A stretch of DNA of 64,000 nucleotides, from NCBI GenBank assembly GCA_003635315.1, contig PYJD01000050.1, positions 1-64,000 of the forward strand. The letters are read 5' to 3'. The notes beneath the pieces were generated by a model. That model made no database searches. It worked only from the letters and a program-made list of their open reading frames with translations, and was not told the DNA's origin. Below, in pieces: positions 17,056 to 25,841 of the stretch (positions are counted from its first letter, which is position 1; each line of letters opens with the position of its first letter). The stretch is from Candidatus Poribacteria bacterium (GTDB taxonomy: Bacteria; Poribacteria; WGA-4E; WGA-3G). Made by a program: the position numbers and the translations under genes.

Positions 17056-18144
17056 CTATTCGATTTCTCGAAAATCTGGAACTTCTACGGGTTCTCCTCC
17101 GTTGGCAATTGATTGCTCCGAAACCAAACCCGGTACCGTGTAATCCATAGCTGTATACACATCAATCGGGGGTGTGGTGTCGTTTAGAATACTATCAACA
17201 AAATCACGCACTTTAAAATACTCACCAAGATTCCCCTCGTTTTGTGCTTCTTCTGGTGGATTTTTCCACCTATCCGGTAAAAATTCAGATTCCAATTCAG
17301 AAAGCGGTTTCCACTGTTCTCCAGATTCAAATTCACTTAACCAAATCTTACCTTGTGCTCCAAATCCGCGAGAACTCTCATAACATCCTTTTGTCCCTTG
17401 CAAACTAAAATATGAATTCGCAGGTCGATTCGAGAGCATATCAATACGTATCTTAATTAAACCACCACCCTCTGTCTTACAGAGCATCATCACTGTGTCT
17501 TCCATAGCGTGTTCAGGATCGGTAATTACACCTGTGCCAAGGCAACATACACTAACTACACGTTCACCAAACCATTGCAAGACAGGACCAAGACTGTGAG
17601 TCGCATAATTACACCGATTAATTCCTACCTGCCAGTAGTAACGCCACGTCGGATTTCCACTTGCATCATGATGAAGAGATTTGATGTTGTGAAGATATTC
17701 ACCCTCTCCAAAATACACATCACCAAACAAACCATTTTCTACGAGACTACGGATTAATACATTGTGCTGAGAATAACACGTATTTTCAGCCATTGTATAT
17801 TTTGCAGTTGACTTCCGTACGGCACGAACAAGGTCATAACACTCCTCCAATTTTACAGCCGCAGTCACCTCACTAATAACATGTTTGCCAGCTTCTAAAG
17901 CTTCGATTGACTGAGGAACATGTAGATTCTCTGGTGTAGCAAGCACAACAAGATCTACAGTATCCAACATTTCTGTATAGTTTGTGAACTGCTGTGAAAC
18001 GTTGTATCTTTCCGCAACGTTTTGGAGTGTTTCTTCATTAATATCACAGACTGCTACAACCTCGGTTTCGGTAATCGTAGCAAACGGTTGAAAATATGAA
18101 CTCCCGCGATGTGCTCCAACAATCCCAACTCTTATTTTATCCAC
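17056..18144 (-). CDS. Gfo/Idh/MocA-family oxidoreductase
   Basis: 362 residues. The Rossmann start IRVGIVGAHRGSSYFQPFAT and VVLATPENLHVPQSIEALEA fit the NAD(P)-binding domain. The usual EKP lysine motif is replaced (GKHVISEVTAAVKLEE), so the catalytic lysine is missing at that place, a variation common in this large family. The GTG start at 18144 follows AAGGAGATAT. Substrates of such enzymes are usually sugars, inositols or sugar acids; this one cannot be assigned. It converges with the zinc-ribbon gene, one base apart. Confidence 0.9.
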   Translation of the reverse strand: MDKIRVGIVGAHRGSSYFQPFATITETEVVAVCDINEETLQNVAERYNVSQQFTNYTEMLDTVDLVVLATPENLHVPQSIEALEAGKHVISEVTAAVKLEECYDLVRAVRKSTAKYTMAENTCYSQHNVLIRSLVENGLFGDVYFGEGEYLHNIKSLHHDASGNPTWRYYWQVGINRCNYATHSLGPVLQWFGERVVSVCCLGTGVITDPEHAMEDTVMMLCKTEGGGLIKIRIDMLSNRPANSYFSLQGTKGCYESSRGFGAQGKIWLSEFESGEQWKPLSELESEFLPDRWKNPPEEAQNEGNLGEYFKVRDFVDSILNDTTPPIDVYTAMDYTVPGLVSEQSIANGGEPVEVPDFREIE

Positions 18145-18262
18145 GATACATATCTCCTTCGGTTTAAAGGTGTCAACCCTCTTTTATGTGGAAAGCCTAT
18201 GGATAGCATACCATATAGCAAGGAATTAGTCAGTAAACAATATTCTCGCGTCAGACACTGAA

Positions 18263-18291
18263 TTGATTTATATGATTATTAGATGTATAAT
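18263..18291 (+). promoter_or_regulatory. Promoter of the sugar-transferase gene
   Basis: TTGATT at 18263-18268 and TATAAT at 18286-18291 are separated by 17 bases, with TG directly before the -10 box. It lies about 70 bases before the ATG at 18361, in the gap between divergent genes. Confidence 0.6.
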
Positions 18292-18360
18292 TATAGAACA
18301 TTCCTGAACAGATTTCTGACATTTACACTATAATCATCTAATTCCTACATTCTCCACTAT

Positions 18361-19773
18361 ATGAGTAAGAAGACTCTTGACCATCTATTAATACTGTTCA
18401 CTGTTCTATGTGATTTATGTTTCATCGCTACCGCAATTGTTATTGCATACTGGGTGCGGTTTGAAACAGGTTGGTTAGATGCAATAGCAGTACATAAAGG
18501 GGGTAAGCCTCCTTTTCAAGATTATTTACGACTTATCCCTGTTACAGTTGTGATCTGGATAATGATACTACAAGGTTTCAAACTCTACAATCCAAAAAAC
18601 GGTAATACATTAAAAACCTTCTGGAAGCTTTTTAAAGCATCCCTATTTGCACTCATTGCCACATTAGCTACGCTATTCTTCATCTACCATGATGAAGCGT
18701 ATTCACGTTGGGTAATGCTACTGGCAACCGGTTTCAACCTCGTATGGTTATACCTTGGAAGAGTTGTCATTTACCGATTTCGGCAAGCAATTCAATCACA
18801 GGGGGTTGGAGTGAATCGAATTGCACTGGTAGGTTATGATGAACGAGGAAAAAAACTTATAGATGTGATACATACTAAACCTGATGATGGTTACAATTTA
18901 GTAGGTATTATCGGAAATACTGAGGATACAGAATTGCATCAAGATGATACTTCACCAATACAACATCTTGGAAAAATAGACGAGATTCTCAGACTCATAG
19001 AAAAGCATCGTATTGATACGCTCTTCATCGCTTCTCCTACAGTACCAAATGACACTATTATGCAAATATTGCACATGTGCGAAGGAACACCTGTCCAAAT
19101 CAATCTACTACCAGAACTTTCTGAGTTTATCAAAGGTGGGTCTTCAGTCACATTTTTCGATGAGATACCGGTGTTACAACTATCTGAAGTTCCCATGCAA
19201 GGCGTTAGCGGAATCATCAAACGTATAATGGACGTCATTTTTAGTTTGCTTGCTTTGATTGTATTAAGTCCTCTCATGTTAATCCTTGCTATAGCGATTC
19301 GCTTAGATTCTCCAGGTAAAGCAATTTTTCGACAGGAACGCGTTAGTAAAGCAGGTAAGCGGTTTAATATATATAAATTTCGTTCTATGCACGCGGATGC
19401 AGAATACAATATCGGACATGTTTGGGCAAAAACCGACGACCCACGACAGACTGCACTTGGAAAATTTTTGAGACGATGGAGTCTTGATGAATTACCTCAA
19501 TTTTTTAACGTCCTAAAAGGGGATATGAGTCTCGTCGGTCCTCGTCCTGAGATGTCAGGATTAATTGATACATTTCAGGAATCAATACCCCACTACCTTG
19601 CGCGTCATCGTGTCAAATCTGGTATGACGGGTTGGGCACAAGTTAACGGTCTACGAGGAAATACTTCTCTTGAAGATAGGGTTAGCTATGACCGATACTA
19701 TATTGAGAACTGGTCCCTTGCTTTAGATTTTAAGATTATATTGCGGACATTATGGGCAATTAAAAAAGGTTAG
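18361..19773 (+). CDS. Undecaprenyl-phosphate sugar-1-phosphate transferase
   Basis: 470 residues, WcaJ/WbaP-like (PNPT) initiating transferase for exopolysaccharide or capsule. The N-terminal third has four hydrophobic helices (from LLILFTVLCDLCFIATAIVI on), then a CoA-binding-like Rossmann domain (NRIALVGYDERGKKLIDVIH), then a membrane helix and the catalytic domain from about residue 285: FSLLALIVLSPLMLILAIAI, FRQERVSKAGKRFNIYKFRS, SLVGPRPEM and SGMTGWAQVNGLRG. All catalytic blocks are present. It stands alone; the other glycan genes of the pathway are not next to it. It transfers a hexose-1-phosphate to the lipid carrier in the inner membrane. Confidence 0.93.
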   Translation: MSKKTLDHLLILFTVLCDLCFIATAIVIAYWVRFETGWLDAIAVHKGGKPPFQDYLRLIPVTVVIWIMILQGFKLYNPKNGNTLKTFWKLFKASLFALIATLATLFFIYHDEAYSRWVMLLATGFNLVWLYLGRVVIYRFRQAIQSQGVGVNRIALVGYDERGKKLIDVIHTKPDDGYNLVGIIGNTEDTELHQDDTSPIQHLGKIDEILRLIEKHRIDTLFIASPTVPNDTIMQILHMCEGTPVQINLLPELSEFIKGGSSVTFFDEIPVLQLSEVPMQGVSGIIKRIMDVIFSLLALIVLSPLMLILAIAIRLDSPGKAIFRQERVSKAGKRFNIYKFRSMHADAEYNIGHVWAKTDDPRQTALGKFLRRWSLDELPQFFNVLKGDMSLVGPRPEMSGLIDTFQESIPHYLARHRVKSGMTGWAQVNGLRGNTSLEDRVSYDRYYIENWSLALDFKIILRTLWAIKKG

Positions 19774-19786
19774 CAAGTAAATAAGG

Positions 19787-20821
19787 CTATTCCCCGAAGA
19801 ATCTACGTACAAAGGTCCATGCACCTGCTTTGTAATATCGATGTCCACCATCACCAATGAACAATTCACATCTATCCGCAACCCCTGCAGCAGCATAAAT
19901 GTCTTTCAAACGTTCATAAGCAAACTTGACATGGTCTATCGGGAAAATACCATCGCTTTGTCCAGCAATGGCACAAAACGGACGCGGTGCGATTAAACCT
20001 GCAACATCATACATCTCTCCCAAACGCATTACACCGGGTACATAGTTACAATCACAATGTCGAATCGTACCGATACTCCCCTCAAATGTGCAAAAATAGC
20101 AACTGGGTATTGCCACAGCAATACGGGTTTCACAAGCTGCTGCAAATAGTGAGACTGTACCACCACCAGAATTACCTGTTATCGCAATCCGATCAGAATC
20201 TATCGGAAGATTTGTAATTGCCCAATCAATGAGACGGGACATATCCCACACACGTTCACCGATGGGTGTCCGTCCAACAAGTATACTGTGGACTAACTGA
20301 TGACGGCAAGAATGTGTGCTGTTATTTTGTTTGTCTGCTTCAGTCCGCGTTTCACCGAAAGCTCGTGTTGTGGGAGCTATAGCAATATATCCTTCTTCAA
20401 CAGCTGCTTGCCGTGCGATATCACGTTCCCCTTCAACCATTTCCTGTTCCTCTTTCTCGGTGTGTGCAATACCAGCATAGATGTGTGGATGGTTGTGTCC
20501 ATGGGGTGCAAGGATCAATGGCACTTTACCTTTAATTGATTTTGGACGAAGCAAATAAAATGGTAACGGGACTGTCGGTTCCACCCACAGATACCAACTT
20601 TCTCTGATATGGTTGTCCATATCTAATACTTCAAGCTGTTCTGCCTTAGGCGTATATCCAGCCAGATCAGATTCCATGTTATCTAAGCCGAGTATTTGTC
20701 GCAATTCAGGACGAAAATTGGCTTGCCACGATGTGACACCTTCAGATGTAGTTGCATTAAACTCATACTTTCGAGGCACAGTAGCGTATAAGTTCGCAAA
20801 GTGTTTTTCCGCGTTATACAT
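19787..20821 (-). CDS. Alpha/beta hydrolase, acetyl-esterase type
   Basis: 344 residues with no signal peptide. The triad is visible: S218 in ITGNSGGGT, D290 in AGQSDGIFP and H327 in GDGGHRYY. PLILAPHGHNHPHIYAG forms the oxyanion side. Members of this Abhydrolase_7/AXE-like group in polysaccharide degraders remove acetyl groups from sugars, but the substrate is unknown here. AAGGAGAACTC precedes the ATG. It converges with the sugar-transferase gene. Confidence 0.85.
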   Translation of the reverse strand: MYNAEKHFANLYATVPRKYEFNATTSEGVTSWQANFRPELRQILGLDNMESDLAGYTPKAEQLEVLDMDNHIRESWYLWVEPTVPLPFYLLRPKSIKGKVPLILAPHGHNHPHIYAGIAHTEKEEQEMVEGERDIARQAAVEEGYIAIAPTTRAFGETRTEADKQNNSTHSCRHQLVHSILVGRTPIGERVWDMSRLIDWAITNLPIDSDRIAITGNSGGGTVSLFAAACETRIAVAIPSCYFCTFEGSIGTIRHCDCNYVPGVMRLGEMYDVAGLIAPRPFCAIAGQSDGIFPIDHVKFAYERLKDIYAAAGVADRCELFIGDGGHRYYKAGAWTFVRRFFGE

Positions 20822-20850
20822 GAGTTCTCCTTAATAGAAATTCCGTATCC

Positions 20851-20880
20851 TTGACAAAATCCGTGCTCGTGCTTTATGAT
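20851..20880 (+). promoter_or_regulatory. Promoter upstream of the NAD-dependent epimerase gene
   Basis: TTGACA at 20851-20856 and TATGAT at 20875-20880, 18 bases apart, 83 bases before the ATG at 20964. The divergent esterase gene starts 30 bases to the left. Confidence 0.6.
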
Positions 20881-20963
20881 ATAACAATAATAGACAACAC
20901 TTTAAAACCTGTCAACCGAATTCAACGAGAACGCAGCATTGATGATAATATGAAAGGAATCTG

Positions 20964-21848
20964 ATGAAAGTATTAATAACTGGAGCAAGTGGACGACTGG
21001 GGGGATATGTCATTCGAGAATTGGCAGAACAACACACCCTTGTTCTTATGTCTCGCAGACAACCTCCTGATGAATTTGCCAAATTACCCTTTATTCAAGG
21101 AGATCTAAACAACTTTGAAGATTGCCAACGCGCTGTTGAAGGTGTAGACGCTATCCAACACCTCGGTGCACAACCTGGTCCTGTTGACCACCCTGATTTC
21201 CGCGCTGGAGCAGAAGAGAACGGCATCTCATTTGATGCAACATTCAAAACGAATATGCTCGGTACATACTACCTTATGCAAGCCGCAATTGAGGCTGATG
21301 TTAAAACTGTAGTGATGTCTGGTAGTAATTGTGCATTGGGACACGGATTTCGAATTAGCAAAACACACATACCGATAGACTACCTCCCTTTAGATGAAGA
21401 ACATCCATGTTATCCAGAAGATTCTTATAGTTTCTCAAAAAGATGCGGTGAAGACCTATTAGCAAGTTATACACGTGCATACGGAATACGAACCTATATC
21501 ACACGACCCGCAGGTATTACACCAGAAGAACGAAGAAAACAGATGGCACAAAACATTAAACCGATAACGGGTTGGAGTCCATGGCTGTGGTGTTGGGTTG
21601 GCAGCGAAGATGTCGCAAGTGCACATCGGCTGATCATGGAAAAAAATGACACATTACCTTCCCACGATGTGTATTTCCTTAATGCAGATGATACTGCAGC
21701 CTTAGAACCATCACTTGAACTGGTGGAGCGATTCAAACCCGAATTCCTACCAAAAGTAAAAGAACTTCAAGGACATCAATCATTCATCAACTGTGATAAA
21801 CTCAAAAATGCTGTCGGTTGGCAGCACAATACTTCGTGGAGAGAATAA
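20964..21848 (+). CDS. NAD(P)-dependent epimerase/dehydratase
   Basis: 294 residues, extended short-chain dehydrogenase fold. GASGRLGGYVIREL is the nucleotide-binding loop and YSFSKRCGEDL the Tyr-x-x-x-Lys catalytic pair; FGRPA-like ITRPAGITP follows. Single-gene transcript behind its own promoter. It may act on a nucleotide sugar or a free sugar derivative; the C-terminal part is too general to decide. Confidence 0.88.
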   Translation: MKVLITGASGRLGGYVIRELAEQHTLVLMSRRQPPDEFAKLPFIQGDLNNFEDCQRAVEGVDAIQHLGAQPGPVDHPDFRAGAEENGISFDATFKTNMLGTYYLMQAAIEADVKTVVMSGSNCALGHGFRISKTHIPIDYLPLDEEHPCYPEDSYSFSKRCGEDLLASYTRAYGIRTYITRPAGITPEERRKQMAQNIKPITGWSPWLWCWVGSEDVASAHRLIMEKNDTLPSHDVYFLNADDTAALEPSLELVERFKPEFLPKVKELQGHQSFINCDKLKNAVGWQHNTSWRE

Positions 21849-21969
21849 TAGTTCATATTATAATAGGCAGGATTATTATAACCCATCACCTGAAAACTAC
21901 TAAGTCGACGTTGTTGTAAATTACTCAGAATACACCAATTTTAAACCTCTATTTATAGGAGATAAACAC

Positions 21970-22746
21970 ATGTTACTACGATTGTTTGCATGGTATTGTA
22001 TTTTGTGTCTGATCATTATCGGCATGACAGTAGACGCTGCACAAATTGCTATAGTTGATTTTGCAGACGAGTGGACAAAGGTAGATGCATTACGTCAGAC
22101 ATTGGATGAATTCAAAGTTGAGTACGATGATCTGACAGATTCCCTTGAAAATGGTACGCTTCCTTTTAAAGCAGATAACAAAATCTTCTTAATCGGCAGT
22201 ATGGTAACCAACAATGCCACATTACACCAAAATCTCGACAAGAATGCAAATGCGATCCAAGATTTTGTCAAAAAAGGTGGTATGGTGTGGGAACCAACAC
22301 AAGCTGACCAGAATGAAGCTAATGTAGATTGGTTGCCACCTGAATTAAACTGTGTTCGCAGTGACGCTGATCAGAAAGAAGTGAAAATACTGAAACCTGA
22401 CCATCAACTCTTTAACGAACCGAACAAAATGACAGAAAAGACATTTGAAGGATGGGGTCATCAAGGGTGGCCGACTGTTTGGGAGGTTATTACTTCACAA
22501 AAAGGTTTCGATGTGTTGATGGAAAGTTTGGGAAAACCCGCCATTATGGAAGCGAATTATGGGAAGGGGAAGTTCTTAATGATGGCTATTGCCCCTGATA
22601 AATATTATATTGCTGGCAACGATAACCATACAAAAGATATGGCAAAACTTTTCATGGAGAATCTGTTGCTTCATGTTGAAGAATTTGCTGATGTCAATGC
22701 AGTTGGCAAACTGACAACAAAATGGGCACACCTGAAGATATGGTAA
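21970..22746 (+). CDS. Secreted GATase-like protein with TTKW tail
   Basis: 258 residues. A signal peptide (about 1-24, ending VDAA) precedes a class I glutamine-amidotransferase-like fold: AIVDFADEWTKVDALRQTLD, IFLIGSMVTNN, FVKKGGMVWEP and NYGKGKFLMMAIAPDKYY fit ThuA/DUF4350-type domains, but no catalytic Cys-His pair is seen. The last 15 residues, NAVGKLTTKWAHLKIW, closely match the ends of the three LamG proteins downstream, which have a different fold. ATAGGAG precedes the ATG. Exported to the periplasm or surface; role unknown. Confidence 0.8.
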   Translation: MLLRLFAWYCILCLIIIGMTVDAAQIAIVDFADEWTKVDALRQTLDEFKVEYDDLTDSLENGTLPFKADNKIFLIGSMVTNNATLHQNLDKNANAIQDFVKKGGMVWEPTQADQNEANVDWLPPELNCVRSDADQKEVKILKPDHQLFNEPNKMTEKTFEGWGHQGWPTVWEVITSQKGFDVLMESLGKPAIMEANYGKGKFLMMAIAPDKYYIAGNDNHTKDMAKLFMENLLLHVEEFADVNAVGKLTTKWAHLKIW

Positions 22747-22845
22747 CTTGTAGTACATCCCTGAACCCACTTCACTACCATAGTTTCAGTTGGCATTTCG
22801 TTAGAGTTGATACAGACATCAATTTCTATGAATTGGAGAAAAATC

Positions 22846-23928
22846 ATGTCGGATAATAACAGAGTACGTATTGGCGTTGTAGGCGTTGGAAGTATAGCGA
22901 TACGCGGTATTCTTCCACATTTAACGCAGGATGATGTCCAAGATAGATTACAGGTAACCGCGGTCTGCGATCCAGTTCCCGGCAGAGCACAAGCAGCCTC
23001 TGAGAAATTCAATGTTCCCAATGCCTACGATACCTTTGAAGAGATGTTGGCAGATGGACATGTAGATGCTGTTAGCATTGCATCACCTATCGGTCTTCAT
23101 TATGAACAGGGAAAACTCGCTATAGATCATGGTGTCCACGCACATTTCAACAAAACTATGACCACTACTGTTGATGAAGCAGATGATTTGATTGAATCAG
23201 CTAAGAAGAATAATGTAAAATTAGTTGCCTCTCCAGGACAAATGTTACGTCCAATTCACCAAGAAATCAAACGACTCATTGATGATGGGGCTATTGGAAC
23301 CCTCACCTGGGCAGCGACTGGTTCTGCTTTTGGCAGATATCATGAGAGTGAATCTGTGCGGCATGGTGAAGATGTACTATCTAATATCAATCCAGCATGG
23401 TATTTTCGTAAGCCTGGTGGTGGACCACTCTACGATATGACCGTTTACGGTTTGCATACAATAACTGGTATTGTTGGACCTGTGAAACGTGTGACCGCAT
23501 TCTCAGGTATGCGTGTTAAAGAAAGAGAATTCAGAGGTGAAATGCTGCCGTGTGATATGGACGATAACACCTTCATTTTATTGGACTTCGGTGAGGCGTT
23601 CTTCGGTTTCATCTATGGTGCTGCAGCCGGACACGGGATTAAAGGTGGATTGGCAATACACGGTACAGCTGGTGCCATTGAAGGAAGTACTATAAACGGT
23701 GAACAGATTGATGCCCCCAAAAGAGAACTCCCCCACGTCGTTGGACCACATCGGAATATACAAGAAGCTCATGTATACGAAGACATCATGCAACTAATAG
23801 ATTGGATCCGTGAAGATAAACCCACCATCGTTACTGCCGAACATGCCCGACATGTCATAGAGATCTTTGATGCAGGATATAGATCTGCAGAAACAGGACA
23901 AGCACAAACGCTTCGTACTACATTTTAA
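22846..23928 (+). CDS. Gfo/Idh/MocA-family oxidoreductase
   Basis: 360 residues from ATG 22846, which follows TTGGAGA; a longer frame from TTG 22807 has no ribosome site. VRIGVVGVGSIAIRGILPHL is the Rossmann loop; ASPIGLHYEQGKLAIDHGVH and the following NKTMTTTVDEAD take the place of the EKP motif, with a lysine in NKT. The C-terminal domain (NPAWYFRKPGGGPLYDM, then YGLHTITGIVGP) is the standard GFO/IDH/MocA C-domain with the metal/substrate His. Substrate unknown. Confidence 0.92.
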   Translation: MSDNNRVRIGVVGVGSIAIRGILPHLTQDDVQDRLQVTAVCDPVPGRAQAASEKFNVPNAYDTFEEMLADGHVDAVSIASPIGLHYEQGKLAIDHGVHAHFNKTMTTTVDEADDLIESAKKNNVKLVASPGQMLRPIHQEIKRLIDDGAIGTLTWAATGSAFGRYHESESVRHGEDVLSNINPAWYFRKPGGGPLYDMTVYGLHTITGIVGPVKRVTAFSGMRVKEREFRGEMLPCDMDDNTFILLDFGEAFFGFIYGAAAGHGIKGGLAIHGTAGAIEGSTINGEQIDAPKRELPHVVGPHRNIQEAHVYEDIMQLIDWIREDKPTIVTAEHARHVIEIFDAGYRSAETGQAQTLRTTF

Positions 23929-23947
23929 CCGTTAAATCAACCCGATA

Positions 23948-24094
23948 GGAGCGGTTTGATGAAGATTAATTTATTAATTCGGTAATTTCTCAACGGGTGA
24001 TAAATCACCCTACTACGAACTAACCAGTTTGTAGTAGGGCAATTCATTGCCCGTCAAATACCCAAAGTATTATTTAATCTTCATGAACCGCTCC
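23948..24094. repeat. Nested inverted-repeat element
   Basis: Outer arms GGAGCGGTTTGATGAAGATT (from 23948) and its complement AATCTTCATGAACCGCTCC (ending 24094) enclose a second imperfect palindrome, CGGGTGATAAATCACCCTAC with GTAGGGCAATTCATTGCCCG. The inner right arm (24031-24054) recurs base for base inside the MITE at 61994-62114. One element apparently inserted into another. Confidence 0.6.
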
Positions 24095-24188
24095 ATAGGT
24101 ATCAATTTAAGGAAGACAACCATTGTGAACCCAGACCCGGTAGGTATTAAGTCCCGAGAAATGCCACACGCGCATTTGGCGTTGATTT

Positions 24189-24399
24189 GATAGGGATGGA
24201 ATGTTAATAGCAAAAGTGTATACACCATAAATAGTCCCGTAGGGACGGAATGTTTATAGCAAAGGCGTATACCTCCATATAAAGTCCCGTAGGGACGGAA
24301 TGTTTATAATTGGCTTGTGGTATACACATTCCGTTCCTACGGAACTCAAAAGGTTGTATTGACATTTTCTCTATAAACATATCGTCCCTACGGGACTAA
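24189..24399. repeat. GTCCCGTAGGGAC repeat cluster
   Basis: Two clean direct copies of AGTCCCGTAGGGACGGAATG followed by TTTATAGC-like sequence (24233 and 24283), one decayed copy before them, and two inverted copies after them (CATTCCGTTCCTACGGAACT at 24327; CGTCCCTACGGGACT at 24383). Each core is itself a palindrome. Confidence 0.7.
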
Positions 24400-24423
24400 A
24401 GAGCATTTCTCATACTCAGAAAT

Positions 24424-24600
24424 TCCTTAAGTTGACGCCTATGGTTCGGTTACAAACCGAACCTACCATGTTTGGGAAAGCTGCTAAATTGACACCTTTG
24501 GTTCGGTTACAAACCGAACCTACCATGTTTGGGAAAGGCGCTAAATTGACACCTATGGTTCGGTTACAAACCGAACCATAGGTATCAATTTAAGGAAAAC
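24424..24600. repeat. 57-bp tandem repeat with GGTTCGG palindrome
   Basis: GGTTCGGTTACAAACCGAAC(C) occurs at 24443, 24500 and 24557, exactly 57 bases apart, each with the same flanks (CTAAATTGACACCTATG before, TACCATGTTTGGGAAAG after). A fourth copy with TCC in the loop is at 24752-24772. Each unit would fold into a 9-bp stem. It is not CRISPR: the spacers are repeated too. Confidence 0.75.
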
Positions 24601-24873
24601 AACCCCCGTAAACCCAGACCCGGTAGGAGCGGTTTGGAACCGCTCTGGATATTAAAAATAAATCGTAAAACCCATAAAATCCTCTGAAGTCTTGTGGACA
24701 CCGAAACCTACTTATAGATATCCTCCCATTACGGGTCGGGTCTAAAAACCCGGTTCGGTTCCAAACCGAACCTACCATGTTAGGGAAATGTGCTAAATTG
24801 ACGCCTATGGTTCTTATTATAACATCTCATAAGGTAACATACAATATGATACTAACTCTATTCATGAAAATAA

Positions 24874-25043
24874 TGTAGGAGCGATCTCCCAATCGCGACA
24901 CATTGTAATCGGGAATCGGAGTTCCATCCTACATATAAGATCTAAAGTTATAGTGAAAATTGAAAAAAATTACACAAAATCCTTGTAGGTGCGATCTCCC
25001 AATCGCGACACATTGTAATCGGGAATCGGAGTTCCCGCCTACA
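24874..25043. repeat. Two GTAGG...CCTAC hairpin repeats
   Basis: 24874-24933 and 24984-25043 both begin TGTAGGnGCGATCTCCCAAT and continue CGCGACACATTGTAATCGGG, then AATCGGAGTTCC, and end CCTACA. The same 3' flank, ACATATAAGATCTAAAGTTA, follows each, so the whole unit was duplicated. Related hairpins occur at 60175-60254 and, as a fragment, at 39871. Confidence 0.7.
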
Positions 25044-25283
25044 TATAAGATCTAAAGTTAATTGTAAAATCCACTATAATCTTTTGCAATCCATTTGCTT
25101 GATGAATGGATACTCTAAAATCATACCATTAGTCAACTGTGCAATGAAAAGAAACACTATCCAAAAAATAAGTTATCTCTTCAAACTAAATTTAAAGTGA
25201 AATTACATTAAAAATATGATAAAATACATCACATAAATTCTTAAACTCTTTGGAACAGACCGTATTTATTTGGAGGAAACAAA

Positions 25284-25484
25284 ATGTTCACTGGTGGATG
25301 GGAATGGATTATTATTTTAGCGTTAGTTGTTCTCTTATTTGGCGCGAAAAAACTTCCTGAATTAGCACGGGGTATCGGCAAAAGTATTACAACCTTTAAG
25401 TCTGGACTCAACGAAGGACAATCAGAAGATGACGATACCACGGTTCAGGATAAAGATACACCACAAGAAAAGGAAGTTGGCTAA
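25284..25484 (+). CDS. tatA: TatA-type twin-arginine translocase subunit
   Basis: 66 residues: one N-terminal membrane helix (WEWIIILALVVLLFGAKKLP) followed by the amphipathic helix (ELARGIGKSITTFKSGL) with the conserved FGAKKLPELARGIG pattern, then an acidic tail. Length and pattern are those of TatA/TatE, which forms the pore exporting folded proteins. TTTGGAGGAAAC precedes the ATG. No tatC is nearby. Confidence 0.95.
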   Translation: MFTGGWEWIIILALVVLLFGAKKLPELARGIGKSITTFKSGLNEGQSEDDDTTVQDKDTPQEKEVG

Positions 25485-25493
25485 TTACTCTAT

Positions 25494-25814
25494 ATGAATG
25501 ATAAATTACCCGATTTTCTCCAAGGTGTAATAGAAGAATATCCTGATGTTTGGAAAGCATATCAAGACTTAGGTGAAGCATGTGCTACTGCAGGTCCACT
25601 TGATTCAAAAACAGTACGGCTTGTTAAACTTGCGTTAGCCATTGGAGCAAAATCTGAAGGAGCCGTGCATTCACATACTCGACGTGCCTTACGTGATGGT
25701 ATTTCACGAGAGGAAATCCAACAAGTCGCACTGCTTGCTGTCACATCAATTGGTTGGTCATCAAGTATGGCAGCCCTCTCTTGGATACAAGATGTCTTAG
25801 ACAAACATTCGTAG
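25494..25814 (+). CDS. Carboxymuconolactone decarboxylase/AhpD-like protein
   Basis: 106 residues, one CMD domain. KTVRLVKLALAIGAKSEGAV then HSHTRRALRDGISREEIQQV is the family core. The CxxC of AhpD is replaced by VHSH, as in a common subfamily, so alkylhydroperoxidase activity of the AhpD kind is doubtful. Ten bases after tatA, likely in the same transcript. Confidence 0.88.
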   Translation: MNDKLPDFLQGVIEEYPDVWKAYQDLGEACATAGPLDSKTVRLVKLALAIGAKSEGAVHSHTRRALRDGISREEIQQVALLAVTSIGWSSSMAALSWIQDVLDKHS

Positions 25815-25841
25815 TCTTATTGAGAAAATAAATATTGAAGT

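Larger units (their letters stand above)
23929..25283. other. 1.35-kb intergenic field of nested palindromic repeats
   Basis: No gene is supported. The stretch contains at least four repeat families side by side, described separately: a nested inverted repeat (23948-24094), GTCCCGTAGGGAC units (24189-24399), a 57-bp tandem with a GGTTCGG palindrome (24424-24600, one more at 24752), and two GTAGG-type hairpins (24874-25043). Several share pieces, such as ACCCAGACCCGGTAGG at 24129 and 24612. The last 200 bases are AT-rich and hold the tatA promoter region. Confidence 0.7.

Noticed and set aside
18939..19409. 156-codon minus-strand open frame
   Set aside because: Shadow of the undecaprenyl-phosphate sugar transferase gene.
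24424..24772. Regularly spaced palindromes considered as a CRISPR array
   Set aside because: The sequence between palindromes is repeated as well (57-base tandem units), there are only three to four units and no cas genes are present.
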